A stretch of DNA of 51,454 nucleotides from a bacterium CG_4_9_14_3_um_filter_65_15 (GCA_002790835.1 PFVX01000064.1:1-51454); one strand, 5' to 3'. Positions 16,528 to 25,448 are shown, numbered from the stretch's first letter. Notes: generated by a model not told the origin, from the sequence alone. Translations and numbers: made by a program.

Positions 16528-19500
16528 ATGCAGGGACGCCCGGCAACCAGACGTCAAGCGCTCTCTCCGCAGGTCCCGCAAACGGGGCCTGCGGGGGGAT
16601 TCATTCCGCGCGACGGAGAGGTGTGGTACCGCATCACCGGCGCGGAACGTCTGCGCCCCTTTTTGGTGAGCCTGGCCAGCGACAGCGATCTGTGGATGTT
16701 CATCACCTCAAACGGAGGGCTGACCGCGGGGCGCATCGATCCCGAAGGGGCTCTCTTTCCCTACCTGACGGTTGATCGCCTCCACGAGGCGCACCATCAC
16801 ACCGGTCCGGTGACCCTGTTTCGCGTGCAGGCCCAAGGCAAGGAGCCGCTGCTCTGGGAACCCTTCGCGCCCGAAGGTGGCCGCGATCCCGCGATTTCAC
16901 GCTACCTGGAAAAAAACACGACGGGCAACCGCATGGTCTTTGGCGAGATCCACTCCGGACTGGGGCTCGCCTTTCGTTACGAATGGTCGCCGTCGGCGAA
17001 ATTCGGATGGGTGCGCACCGCCACCCTGAGCAACGACGGAAACGACACCTTGCGCGTGGACGTCCTCGACGGTCTGCGCAACATCCTGCCCTGGGGTGTT
17101 CCCCTTTCCATGTATCAGCAGGCCTCCAACCTGGTCGACGCCTACCGTCGCTGCGAAGTCGACACCGACACGGGGCTGGGCATCTTCTCGCTCACCGCCG
17201 GAATCACCGACCGCGCCGAGGCCGTGGAAGTCCTGCGCGCCAATTCGGTGTGGTGCACCGGCCGGGACGATTTCCGCGTGCACCTGGACCCGGTTTGCCT
17301 CCGGCAGTTCCGGGGCGGTGAAGTGATGGCCGCCGACCGGATCTCCAACGGCGGGCGCGGCAACTATCTGATCAGTTTCGCCTGCGAGACCAGCCCCGGC
17401 GACCCGGTTTCCTGGCGCCTGGTCTGCGACGGAGGGCTGGACCACGGACGCCTGACGAGCCTGCGCCGAATGATGGAGGATGGCCATCAGTTGGATGCGG
17501 GGGTGGCGGCAGACGTGCAGCGGTCGCAGGATTCCCTGCGCCGGCAGGTTGCGGCCGCCGACGGACTGCAATTGACCGCGCGCACGGAGGCCTGGACCCA
17601 CCACTTCGCCAACACCCTGTTCAACATCATGCGGGGCGGGGTGTTTGCAGACAATTACACCCTTCCGCGGGATGATTTCCTGGCTTTCCTGGAAACCCGC
17701 AACCCGGATGTGGCCGCCCGGAACGCAGTGCTTCTGGCCGATCTTCCCGAGGAACTGGAAATCTCGCGCCTGCGCGCGACAGCCGACCGTTCCGGTGATG
17801 CGGATCTGGTACGCCTGTCCCTGGAATATCTGCCCCTGCAATTCGGCCGCCGCCACGGGGACCCCAGCCGACCCTGGAACCGCTTCACCATCCGGGTGCG
17901 TGATGACGAAGATCGCCCGCTTCTGAACTACGAAGGCAACTGGCGTGACATCTTCCAGAACTGGGAAGCCCTGGCGACCGCCTACCCGGGATTCCTGCCG
18001 AACATGGTGGCCAAATTCCTCAACGCCTCGACGGTGGACGGCTTCAACCCCTATCGCATCAACCGCGAAGGGGTGGAATGGGAGGTTGCCGGCAAGGATG
18101 ACCCCTGGGCCAACATCGGCTACTGGGGCGATCACCAGATCGTCTACCTGACTCGCCTCCTGGAGGCCTGGGACCGGCATGACTCCGGCGGCATGAGCGG
18201 CATGCTCGCCGAGGAGATCTTCAGCTACGCCGAGGTCCCCTATCGGCTGAAGACTCCCTCCGAGATCCTGGCCGATCCGTCGCGCTCCATCGTCTTCGAT
18301 CGCGACCTGGATAATCGGATCGCTTCACGCGTCGCGGCCTCGGGTACCGACGGCAAGCTCCTGCACGGCGCCGACGGTGAGGTGGTGCACGTCAGCATGC
18401 TGGAAAAGCTGCTGGTGCCTGTCCTGTCCAAGCTGTCCAACCTGGTTCCCGACGGCGGAATCTGGATGAACACCCAGCGTCCCGAATGGAACGACGCCAA
18501 CAACGCCTTGGCCGGGTGGGGCCTGTCGGTCGTCACCCTGGCTCATCTGCGTCGTCATTTGAGTCTGCTGGCCGAATTGTTGGAGCGGGAACCGCAGCGT
18601 GATTGCCCTCTGTCGGTCGAAGTCCACGCCTGGCTGGAAAAGCTGGAAAAGGCGTATGCCGAGATCCCCGCGCAGCGCGCAGGGACCGACCGCCGCCGAT
18701 TCCTGGACACCGTCAGTGAGGCCTTCGCAGACTATCGCCAGGCCGTATACAGCGATGGGATTTCCGGCCATCGAGCCCTGGATGCCGGGCGCGTCGCCGC
18801 CTTTTTCCGGCTGGTTCTGGCGGAAGTGGATCGTAGCCTCGCCGCCAACCGACGGCCCGGCGGCCTGTATCACGCCTACAACCTGATGCAGCCGAACTCC
18901 GATGACGGCCTGGAAATCGGCAGGCTGCAGATAATGCTCGAGGGCCAGGTGGCCGTCCTGGGGTCGGGCATTCTGGGCGCCGAGGAATCGGTGAGCCTGT
19001 TGCGGACCTTGTTCGCGAGCGAGCTGTATTGCCGTGATCGCGGCAGTTTCCTGCTCTATCCCGAGCGTGAACTTCCAGGGTTCCTGCAGCGCAACCGGAT
19101 TCCCGATGGCGCCACCGAGGAGATCCCCCTGCTGCGCGAGCTGCTCGCCGTCGAAACGGGCACCCTGGTACGCCGGGATGCCGAAGGAATCTGCCGCTTC
19201 CATTCCGACCTGGTCCGGGCGGCCGACCTGGAGGCCGCGCTGAACACCCTGGCGGAGGATTCCGCCTGGACCAAGACGGTGGACCGCGACCGGGAAGCCG
19301 TCCAGGGTCTATACGAGGCGGTTTTCCATCATCTGTCCTTCACCGGGCGCTCGGGAACCATGTACGGGTACGAGGGGCTGGGCTGCATCTACTGGCATAT
19401 GGTGGGCAAGCTGTTGCTGGCGGTTCAGGAGACCTTCGAGCGCGGGCGAGATGCGGGATGGGACGGCGCCATGCTGAACGAGCTGGCCGGGCTGTACTTC

Positions 19501-20019
19501 CGCATCCGCGGGGGTTTGGGCTACCGCAAGTCCGTGGCCGAATTCGGAGCCTTCCCCAGCGACCCGTATTCCCACACCCCAGGAGATGGCGGCGCGCGGC
19601 AACCGGGAATGACCGGCCAGGTCAAGGAAGAGATCCTGACCCGGCTGGGCGAGCTGGGCGTTCGGATTGACGGTGGGGAGGTGCGGTTCGCTCCGGCCCT
19701 GCTGGAAAAATCGGAATTCCTGGACGAACCGCGCGAGTTCATCTACCGCGATACTTCCGGGCGTTGCCAGGCGCTTTCCCTGCAGGCCGGTGAACTTGCC
19801 TTCACCCTCTGCCAGACCCCGGTGGTCTACCGCCTGGGCGAGGGGTCGGCCGGATTGATCGTCACGTTCGCCGATGGGGGCACGAAGGTTCGCCAGGGCA
19901 ACCGGCTGGGCACCTCGTTGTCCCGTGAGCTTTTCTCCCGCAGCGGGCGCCTCGCCGTTCTGCGTGTCGAGGTGGCGGCCGATTCCCTGGATGGATGGAC
20001 TCCCCTCGCCGTGGAATGA
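16528..20019 (+). CDS. Beta-glucan/oligosaccharide phosphorylase-like protein (GH94/GH149/GH161 type)
   Basis: 1163 residues from the ATG at 16528, seven bases after the preceding stop. It has no signal peptide, so it is cytoplasmic. The N-terminal ~300 residues are a beta-sandwich domain with N-x-D-G-N-D type turns. The catalytic part contains NYEGNWRDIFQNWEAL, NASTVDGFNPYRI and GYWGDHQIVYL, and then RPEWNDANNALAG, where Asp656 of WND corresponds to the general acid of GH94 phosphorylases (DWND). Size and these motifs fit best with the large beta-1,3-oligoglucan phosphorylases (GH149/GH161), which turn oligo-glucan plus phosphate into glucose 1-phosphate. Family choice within this clan is inferred from memory. 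With GH16 enzymes outside and GH1 inside it completes a beta-1,3-glucan pathway. Confidence 0.8.
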   Translation: MQGRPATRRQALSPQVPQTGPAGGFIPRDGEVWYRITGAERLRPFLVSLASDSDLWMFITSNGGLTAGRIDPEGALFPYLTVDRLHEAHHHTGPVTLFRVQAQGKEPLLWEPFAPEGGRDPAISRYLEKNTTGNRMVFGEIHSGLGLAFRYEWSPSAKFGWVRTATLSNDGNDTLRVDVLDGLRNILPWGVPLSMYQQASNLVDAYRRCEVDTDTGLGIFSLTAGITDRAEAVEVLRANSVWCTGRDDFRVHLDPVCLRQFRGGEVMAADRISNGGRGNYLISFACETSPGDPVSWRLVCDGGLDHGRLTSLRRMMEDGHQLDAGVAADVQRSQDSLRRQVAAADGLQLTARTEAWTHHFANTLFNIMRGGVFADNYTLPRDDFLAFLETRNPDVAARNAVLLADLPEELEISRLRATADRSGDADLVRLSLEYLPLQFGRRHGDPSRPWNRFTIRVRDDEDRPLLNYEGNWRDIFQNWEALATAYPGFLPNMVAKFLNASTVDGFNPYRINREGVEWEVAGKDDPWANIGYWGDHQIVYLTRLLEAWDRHDSGGMSGMLAEEIFSYAEVPYRLKTPSEILADPSRSIVFDRDLDNRIASRVAASGTDGKLLHGADGEVVHVSMLEKLLVPVLSKLSNLVPDGGIWMNTQRPEWNDANNALAGWGLSVVTLAHLRRHLSLLAELLEREPQRDCPLSVEVHAWLEKLEKAYAEIPAQRAGTDRRRFLDTVSEAFADYRQAVYSDGISGHRALDAGRVAAFFRLVLAEVDRSLAANRRPGGLYHAYNLMQPNSDDGLEIGRLQIMLEGQVAVLGSGILGAEESVSLLRTLFASELYCRDRGSFLLYPERELPGFLQRNRIPDGATEEIPLLRELLAVETGTLVRRDAEGICRFHSDLVRAADLEAALNTLAEDSAWTKTVDRDREAVQGLYEAVFHHLSFTGRSGTMYGYEGLGCIYWHMVGKLLLAVQETFERGRDAGWDGAMLNELAGLYFRIRGGLGYRKSVAEFGAFPSDPYSHTPGDGGARQPGMTGQVKEEILTRLGELGVRIDGGEVRFAPALLEKSEFLDEPREFIYRDTSGRCQALSLQAGELAFTLCQTPVVYRLGEGSAGLIVTFADGGTKVRQGNRLGTSLSRELFSRSGRLAVLRVEVAADSLDGWTPLAVE

Positions 20020-20022
20020 GTC

Positions 20023-21627
20023 ATGAACCTGCGGGCCTCGACCGTGCTGACCTGTGTTCTCGGTTTTCTTGGCGCCACCACGACCGCTTCGGCGCAGTGC
20101 ATCCTGAGCAACCCCAGTTTCGAGATCGCCGACTCCGGAGGAAACGCCTTCGGCGGCTGGATTCCGTTCGGCAACGTGGGGTCGACGAACATCGCCTCAC
20201 ACGGCTCGGTGGCCGCCCGGGTCAGCGGTCCCGACAATGGGTCCTGGGAAGTATCCGGCTACTGGCAGGGCCTGGACTGCGTGGTCGGCGAGCAGTGGCG
20301 CGCCACCGGCTGGGTCCGGGTGCCTTCGGTCAACCCTCTGGTCGGCGGCAACGCCGCCCTCGTCAACATCGAGTGGCGGGATTCGGCCGACGGACTGATC
20401 AGTTACGATTCCTTCACCGTCGCCGACAACCTCTCCCCCATCGACCAATACCTTGAATTCTCGGTCCTGAGCAATCCGGCCCCGGTCGGAACAGTGAAGG
20501 CGCGCATCCTGCTGGGCGGCCTGCAGAGCCCCGTCGATCCGGTCTCGGACGTGGATTTCGACCAGGTCACGTTCTTCAGCACCTCCTCGCCGACCATGGA
20601 CGAGTTGCAGTGGACCGATTTCCCCGGCGGCCGGACCCTGGATTTCGCGGGCTACACCTGGCGGGTCAAAGGCACCGGATATTATGGACCCGGCCCGAAC
20701 GTCTTTTCCGATGCGGCCGACGCGGTCTGGACCGACGACGGCGGAGATCTGCACCTGACGTTGGCCCAGCGCCGGGGCACCTGGCAAAGCACCGAGGTCG
20801 TGCTGGAAGAGGCGCTGGGATACGGCGACTACATCCTGACGACCACGGGCAGGTTGGACACCCTCGACATCCAGGCGGTTCTGGGGATCTTCCTTTGGCA
20901 GTACGGACCCTGCTGGGATCCGTCGTACCTGTGGTGGAATCCCTTCAACGAGATCGACATCGAGTACGGCCGCTGGGGAAACCCCGCCCAGGGCATCGGC
21001 CAGTTCGTGGCCCAACCCTACGACTGGCCGGGCAACCTGACCCGTTTCGACACGGTCTTCAGCGCAGGGGAAGTGGTCAGCCACGCCATGCGCTGGCTGG
21101 CCGACCGCATCGAGTACCGCGTGTGGCGCGGCGGGCCTGCCGACGAGACGGCGGGCAACACGGTGGTTTCCTGGACCTACACCGGGCCCCACATTTCCCG
21201 GCCCGAACAACCACGCATGCACCTGAACCTGTGGCGCCTCGATCCGGCCGTGCCGTCCACGAATCAGGAAGCCGTATTCAGCGACTTTGCCTTCATCCCC
21301 GAGGGTGCCGCCTCGGCGGCTCCCGGCGAAGACTCTCTTCCTGCCGTGCCGCAGGGACACTTGTCGGATGCCGCCCCCAATCCCTTCAATCCGCGCACCC
21401 TTTTGCGCTTCACCCTGGATCGGGAGGGGCCCGTTTCGTTGAAGATCTACACCCTCGAGGGTCGGCTCGTGCGCACCCTGGTCGATGCGCAGCTGGCGCA
21501 GGGAGACCATGAGTTTCTTTGGGACGGGCGCGACCAGCGCACCCGTGCCCTCCCTTCCGGGGTCTATGTTTACCAGCTCCAGGGGCGGGATTTCGTGGAG
21601 TCGAAGAAGGCCGCCCTCCTGAAATGA
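20023..21627 (+). CDS. Secreted CBM-GH16 protein with FlgD-like sorting tail
   Basis: 534 residues, starting at an ATG three bases after the phosphorylase stop. A signal peptide (ending TTTASA) is followed by a CBM4/9-like carbohydrate-binding domain (residues ~27-190: ILSNPSFEIADSG, then WRATGWVRVP). Next is a GH16-like domain (~195-425) with the catalytic motif NEIDIEYGRWG (Glu310, Asp312, Glu314; the no-bulge ExDxE form seen in lichenases and relatives). The last ~85 residues are an APNPFNPRTLLRF sorting tail. It is thus a surface or secreted endo-acting beta-glucanase, distinct from the GH16 lipoprotein at 9818, whose motif has the bulge. The close spacing means it is co-transcribed with the phosphorylase gene. 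Confidence 0.87.
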   Translation: MNLRASTVLTCVLGFLGATTTASAQCILSNPSFEIADSGGNAFGGWIPFGNVGSTNIASHGSVAARVSGPDNGSWEVSGYWQGLDCVVGEQWRATGWVRVPSVNPLVGGNAALVNIEWRDSADGLISYDSFTVADNLSPIDQYLEFSVLSNPAPVGTVKARILLGGLQSPVDPVSDVDFDQVTFFSTSSPTMDELQWTDFPGGRTLDFAGYTWRVKGTGYYGPGPNVFSDAADAVWTDDGGDLHLTLAQRRGTWQSTEVVLEEALGYGDYILTTTGRLDTLDIQAVLGIFLWQYGPCWDPSYLWWNPFNEIDIEYGRWGNPAQGIGQFVAQPYDWPGNLTRFDTVFSAGEVVSHAMRWLADRIEYRVWRGGPADETAGNTVVSWTYTGPHISRPEQPRMHLNLWRLDPAVPSTNQEAVFSDFAFIPEGAASAAPGEDSLPAVPQGHLSDAAPNPFNPRTLLRFTLDREGPVSLKIYTLEGRLVRTLVDAQLAQGDHEFLWDGRDQRTRALPSGVYVYQLQGRDFVESKKAALLK

Positions 21628-21666
21628 TTTCACGGCGCATATAACATGTTGACAAGAAATAAGTTA

Positions 21667-21736
21667 AATTTTTGAAAAATTTATAGCAATTCCGACATTT
21701 TGTACTTGATTCGGTTTCCGAACATAGTCTATAATG
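21667..21736 (+). promoter_or_regulatory. Promoter with embedded TTCGG-N3-CCGAA operator and A/T-rich upstream element
   Basis: TATAAT at 21731-21736 is preceded by 18 bases and TTGATT (21707-21712). The operator TTCGGTTTCCGAA (21711-21723) lies in the spacer and is followed by CATAGTC, as at 15344-15350. Upstream is a perfect A/T palindrome, AAATTTTT-G-AAAAATTT (21667-21683), in a stretch far more AT-rich than the rest of the window. This could act as an UP element or bend. Drives the gene at 21848. Confidence 0.7.
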
Positions 21737-21847
21737 GTCGAGTCGGAATTAAGGCCGGAAGGGTTCCACCAGCCCTCCGCCTTGCAAGGGGGACGCCCCC
21801 CCAAACCCCGGGCAACACTGGGTCATCTGCAAAGAGAGGTCTTGGAA

Positions 21848-22573
21848 ATGAAGAAGTTTGTTATCGCTCTGCTGGCCACGGCGATGCTGATCGCCCTGCT
21901 GCCGACCGCCGGTCTGGCGCTGTCTCCGTACAGCGAAGACTTCGAGAGCCTGAACCAGGCCGACACTTCCGCCCTTGGTAACGCCGGTTGGCTGGTCTTC
22001 GGCAATGTCTTCGGCCCCGCCTGGGACTACTGGTACGGCTACGGCGTTTTCCCCGCTCCCAACGACGGCGCGGCTTTCTGCGCCATCGCCACGGGTGAGG
22101 GTGGCGCGGCTCAGGGTTCGCAGCAGCTGTCGATCTACAACGACTACAACAACGCCAACCACGGCGACGGCAGCAATGCCCACATCGAATCCAACGTCTT
22201 CCAGGAACAGGTCGTCGGCCCGGCCGACGTGGGCGAGACCTGGGTTTTTGCTTTCGACGCGAAATTGGGCAATCTGGTCAGCCCCTCGACGGCCTTGGCT
22301 TTCATCAAGACCCTGGATCCCAATGCGGGTTACGCCACGACCAACTTCCTGACCATGGATATGACCGGAGCATCCTCCACCTGGGGCAGCTACTCCATCT
22401 CCATCTATATCGACGCTTCCCTGGTGGGCCAACTCATGCAGATCGGTTTTTCGAGCACCGCCTCCAACTACGACCCCTCGGGCGTGTTCTACGACAACCT
22501 CGTTCTCTACCGCTCCGTGGTCGTGGGCGACGAGGACGCCAGCTGGGGCGAAGTGAAGAGCCTGTTCCGGTAA
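21848..22573 (+). CDS. Secreted protein of unknown function (paralogue B)
   Basis: 241 residues from the ATG at 21848, with AGAGAGG 8 bases upstream. A signal peptide (MKKFVIALLATAMLIALLPTAGLA) is followed by the same ~200-residue domain as paralogue A at 15540 (YSEDFESL, VFPAPNDGAAFCAI, IESNVFQEQ, AFDAKLG, NAGYATTNFLTMDMT, SGVFYDNLVLY). Instead of a sorting tail it ends in ASWGEVKSLFR. Homologous-looking secreted proteins occur, as I recall, in marine bacteria without an assigned function. Its strong promoter with the shared operator suggests heavy induction together with the glucan enzymes. A soluble or differently anchored glycan-binding protein is a reasonable guess only. Confidence 0.85.
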   Translation: MKKFVIALLATAMLIALLPTAGLALSPYSEDFESLNQADTSALGNAGWLVFGNVFGPAWDYWYGYGVFPAPNDGAAFCAIATGEGGAAQGSQQLSIYNDYNNANHGDGSNAHIESNVFQEQVVGPADVGETWVFAFDAKLGNLVSPSTALAFIKTLDPNAGYATTNFLTMDMTGASSTWGSYSISIYIDASLVGQLMQIGFSSTASNYDPSGVFYDNLVLYRSVVVGDEDASWGEVKSLFR

Positions 22574-22606
22574 CCGAAACATGACATTCATGACTCGCTG
22601 AATCTT

Positions 22607-22643
22607 CTCCCCCTGTCGCTGCGGCGGCGGGGGGAGTCGTTTT
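22607..22643 (+). terminator. Intrinsic terminator after paralogue B
   Basis: CTCCCCC (22607-22613) pairs with GGGGGAG (22630-22636) and is followed by TCGTTTT. It separates the highly expressed paralogue gene from the symporter gene. Confidence 0.65.
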
Positions 22644-22731
22644 GCCCGGCGGGGAATCCCCTTGTGTTTGTCCGGACCGCGGCCAATGATGATCCGGACT
22701 TTTGTGGCCAGCCAACGAAGAGGATCGAGGC

Positions 22732-24192
22732 ATGAAAGCAGCACCCCATTACGAAACCGCACCCGGCGACCGCATTCCCTTCGGGCAGAAGCTCGCCTAC
22801 GGCGCCGGGGCCTTCGTCAACAACCTGCTGTCGGCCGCCAGCGGGGGCATGATGATCGTCCTGAACCTCGGTCTTGGCATGAACCCGGCCCTGGTGGGGC
22901 TGCTGGGGGCCATCCCGCGCCTGACCGACGCCTTCACCGACCCGGTGATGGGCTACGTCTCCGACAATGCCCGCACCCGCTGGGGCCGTCGCCGGCCCTT
23001 CATCTTCACCGGCGTCTTCGTCGCGGCCATCCTCTTCGCCGTGCTCTGGCAGCTCCCGACCGGTAAGAGCGAGATGTTCATCTTCTGGTGGTTCCTCATC
23101 GGCTCGATCCTTTTCTACGCGGGTTACACCTGGTGGGTCACCCCGTGGGTCGCTCTGGGCTACGAGTTGACTCCCGACTACCACGAGCGCACGCGCCTGA
23201 TGGGTACCCAGAACTTCATCGGGCAGCTCGCCTACGTGGTCTCGCCTTGGTTCCTGTGGATCATGAACAGCGGGAGGATCTTCCGCAACGCCGCCGGGGA
23301 ACCCGACCAGGTGACCGGCGCGGCGGGCCTGGCCGTCGTCGTGGCCCTGGTGACGGTGGGGCTCGGAATCCTGCCTGCGATCTTCCTGCGCGAGCGCCTG
23401 AAAGACGTGGCGGTGACCGAGGCGGCCGAGGCGACCCGGCCCCGGGGCCTCGCCGAGAACGTGGTCGAGTTCCTCCGCGGGTTCAAGATCACCATGAGAT
23501 CCGGACCTTTCCTCAAATTGTGCCTGGCGACCTTCCTGGTCTTCAACGGCTTCATCCTGATCTCCGCGTTCGCTTCCTACGTGATCATCTACTACGTGTG
23601 CGGCGGCGACCAGGCAATGGGTGCCCGCTACCTGGGCATGGCCGGCACGGTCGGCGGAGTCTGCACTTTCGGGGTGGTCGTCTTCGTCACCTGGCTTTCC
23701 ACACGGATCGGCAAACGGCGCGCGTTCATTCTGGGTGTCGGAGTGTCGATCATCGGCTACGCCCTCAAGTGGATCTGCTACAATCCGGCCCACCCGTGGC
23801 TGGTCCTGGTGCCCGCGCCCCTGATGGCCTTCGGGTTGGGGACCCTGTTCACCATCGTGCCGTCGATGATCGCCGACGTGGTCGACACCGACGAGGTGCA
23901 GACCCACGAGCGCCGCGAGGGCATGTACGGCTCGATCTTCTGGTGGACGGTGAAACTCGGTCTTTCCGCCGCCCTGGCGGGAAGCGGCTATCTGCTCAAC
24001 GCCACGGGCTTCGACGTGGATCTGGGAGGGGGTCAGGCCGCGAGCGCGATCACCCTGATGCGTTTGTGTGACGCGGGGATTCCCGTGATCACCTCCGCCA
24101 TCGCCATCTGGGCCGTGGTGACCTTTCCCATCACCGAGGAAAGCGCCCACGCGGTGCGGAAGCAGCTGGAGGAGCGGCGGGGGAAGGCGTAG
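22732..24192 (+). CDS. GPH-family sugar:cation symporter (MFS)
   Basis: 486 residues from the ATG at 22732, with AAGAGGA 8 bases upstream. About twelve hydrophobic segments span the protein. The loop between segments 2 and 3 is the glycoside-pentoside-hexuronide signature: TDAFTDPVMGYVSDNARTRWGRRRPF. GPH members (MelB, and oligosaccharide carriers next to GH94/GH149-type phosphorylases) import glycosides with Na+ or H+. Its position at the end of the glucan cluster makes beta-glucooligosaccharides the likely substrate, inferred. It has a terminator on each side (22607-22643 and 24227-24245), so it appears to be its own transcription unit; a CGGTAACCGAA sequence at 22568-22578 is a weak operator relative. 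Confidence 0.9.
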   Translation: MKAAPHYETAPGDRIPFGQKLAYGAGAFVNNLLSAASGGMMIVLNLGLGMNPALVGLLGAIPRLTDAFTDPVMGYVSDNARTRWGRRRPFIFTGVFVAAILFAVLWQLPTGKSEMFIFWWFLIGSILFYAGYTWWVTPWVALGYELTPDYHERTRLMGTQNFIGQLAYVVSPWFLWIMNSGRIFRNAAGEPDQVTGAAGLAVVVALVTVGLGILPAIFLRERLKDVAVTEAAEATRPRGLAENVVEFLRGFKITMRSGPFLKLCLATFLVFNGFILISAFASYVIIYYVCGGDQAMGARYLGMAGTVGGVCTFGVVVFVTWLSTRIGKRRAFILGVGVSIIGYALKWICYNPAHPWLVLVPAPLMAFGLGTLFTIVPSMIADVVDTDEVQTHERREGMYGSIFWWTVKLGLSAALAGSGYLLNATGFDVDLGGGQAASAITLMRLCDAGIPVITSAIAIWAVVTFPITEESAHAVRKQLEERRGKA

Positions 24193-24226
24193 CCGTAATC
24201 CGGTATCCAATTTATATTGATTCTCA

Positions 24227-24245
24227 GCCTCCTCGTCGAGGGGGC
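24227..24245 (+). terminator. Hairpin after the symporter gene
   Basis: GCCTCCTC-GTC-GAGGGGGC forms an 8-bp stem with one G-T pair, 35 bases after the symporter stop. No T-tract follows. Confidence 0.45.
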
Positions 24246-24374
24246 CTGTGGGAACATACTGGAACTTGTTGATTTTGAAGGCGAACGAAGCCTGCCGCAT
24301 CGATTTCCGGATCGCCGTCTGAACGAGTTCTCCCGTGAATGAATTCGCATCAGGCACGGAACGAACGGACTGTC

Positions 24375-25448
24375 ATGGAAGAGCCATTTGAACATCTGGA
24401 TCCTCGGGATCAGGAAGCCCTGCTCGAGGAATTGCGCGATATCATGCGTGAACCGGACGAGAAAGTCGCGGCGGAGCGTCGCCGGCGGCTGGCGACCAAG
24501 TATCGCGAGAGCCATCCCGACATCGCCGCCTGGTTGTCCGATTCCCCGCTCCCCGGCGAGACCCGTGAAACGCCCCTCCTCGAAAGGCTGCCGGTCATCC
24601 CGGAACGGGCCAACGCCCTGAAGGGCGAAGTCGTCCTGGTGAAGTACGGCGGCAACGCGATGGTGGACGATGCCCAGAAGCAGAGGGTGATTGCGGATGT
24701 CTGCGCATTGAAGAATCTCGGCGCCCTTCCGGTCGTCGTCCACGGCGGTGGTCCCGCGATCAGCGAACTTCTCGGCGATGTGGGGGTGAAGTCCCGGTTC
24801 GTCGGCGGTCACCGCAAGACCGATCGGACGACCATGTCCTATGTCGAGATGGCGCTCAGCGGAAAGGTCAACAGCGAGATCGTCAAGCTGATCGGCTTCA
24901 ACGGCTACAAGGCAGCCGGGTTCTCGGGCAAGGACGGCAACCTGGTCACGGCGATGAAACGCATCCACAGGGTGCGCGAAGGCAAGAAGCTGCGCCGGAC
25001 CGACCTCGGGCTGGTCGGGGACGTGAAATCGGTCAACCCCGATCTCGTGCACGTGCTGCTGAAGGCGGACTACATTCCGGTGATCGCCCCGGTAGGCCTG
25101 GGCGAGGACCTGGAGGACTACAACATCAACGCCGACATGTTCGCCGGGCACATGGCCGTGGCCCTGAATGCCGTGGCGTACGTGGTGTTGACGGATGTGG
25201 ACGGCATCTTCGTCGATACCGAAAACCCCGACACCCTGATCACCGAGTTCAGCGACCATGCGGCCCGCGAAGAGCTCGGCCGCATCGTCCAGGGCGGCAT
25301 GATTCCCAAGGTGGAGTCCTGCCTGGTAGCCCTGAAAGGCGGAGTGCGGGAAGCCCACATCGTCAACGGCACGAGCGCCCACTCCATGCTGCTCATACTG
25401 TTGACCCAACAGGGGAAAGGAACTACAATCCATTCCACTCATGCATGA
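24375..25448 (+). CDS. argB: Acetylglutamate kinase with a long N-terminal extension
   Basis: 357 residues from the ATG at 24375; an in-frame ATG at 24339 would add 12. The amino-acid kinase fold starts only near residue 88 (VVLVKYGGNAM, then VVVHGGGPAI, FVGGHRKTD, NADMFAGHMAV, GGMIPKVESC), with all substrate and ATP motifs intact. The preceding ~85 residues (PFEHLDPRDQEALLEELRDIM..., a charged, probably helical region) are far longer than the ~25-residue N-helix of arginine-inhibited ArgB enzymes. It phosphorylates N-acetylglutamate, step two of arginine synthesis, in the cytoplasm. It is first of four overlapping or abutting arg genes. The extension could be regulatory or an interaction module. 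Confidence 0.93.
   Translation: MEEPFEHLDPRDQEALLEELRDIMREPDEKVAAERRRRLATKYRESHPDIAAWLSDSPLPGETRETPLLERLPVIPERANALKGEVVLVKYGGNAMVDDAQKQRVIADVCALKNLGALPVVVHGGGPAISELLGDVGVKSRFVGGHRKTDRTTMSYVEMALSGKVNSEIVKLIGFNGYKAAGFSGKDGNLVTAMKRIHRVREGKKLRRTDLGLVGDVKSVNPDLVHVLLKADYIPVIAPVGLGEDLEDYNINADMFAGHMAVALNAVAYVVLTDVDGIFVDTENPDTLITEFSDHAAREELGRIVQGGMIPKVESCLVALKGGVREAHIVNGTSAHSMLLILLTQQGKGTTIHSTHA

Noticed and set aside
24330-24350. ArgR box before argB
   Set aside because: TGAAT and ATTC are present but only 2 bases apart, whereas an ARG box needs a 4-base centre.
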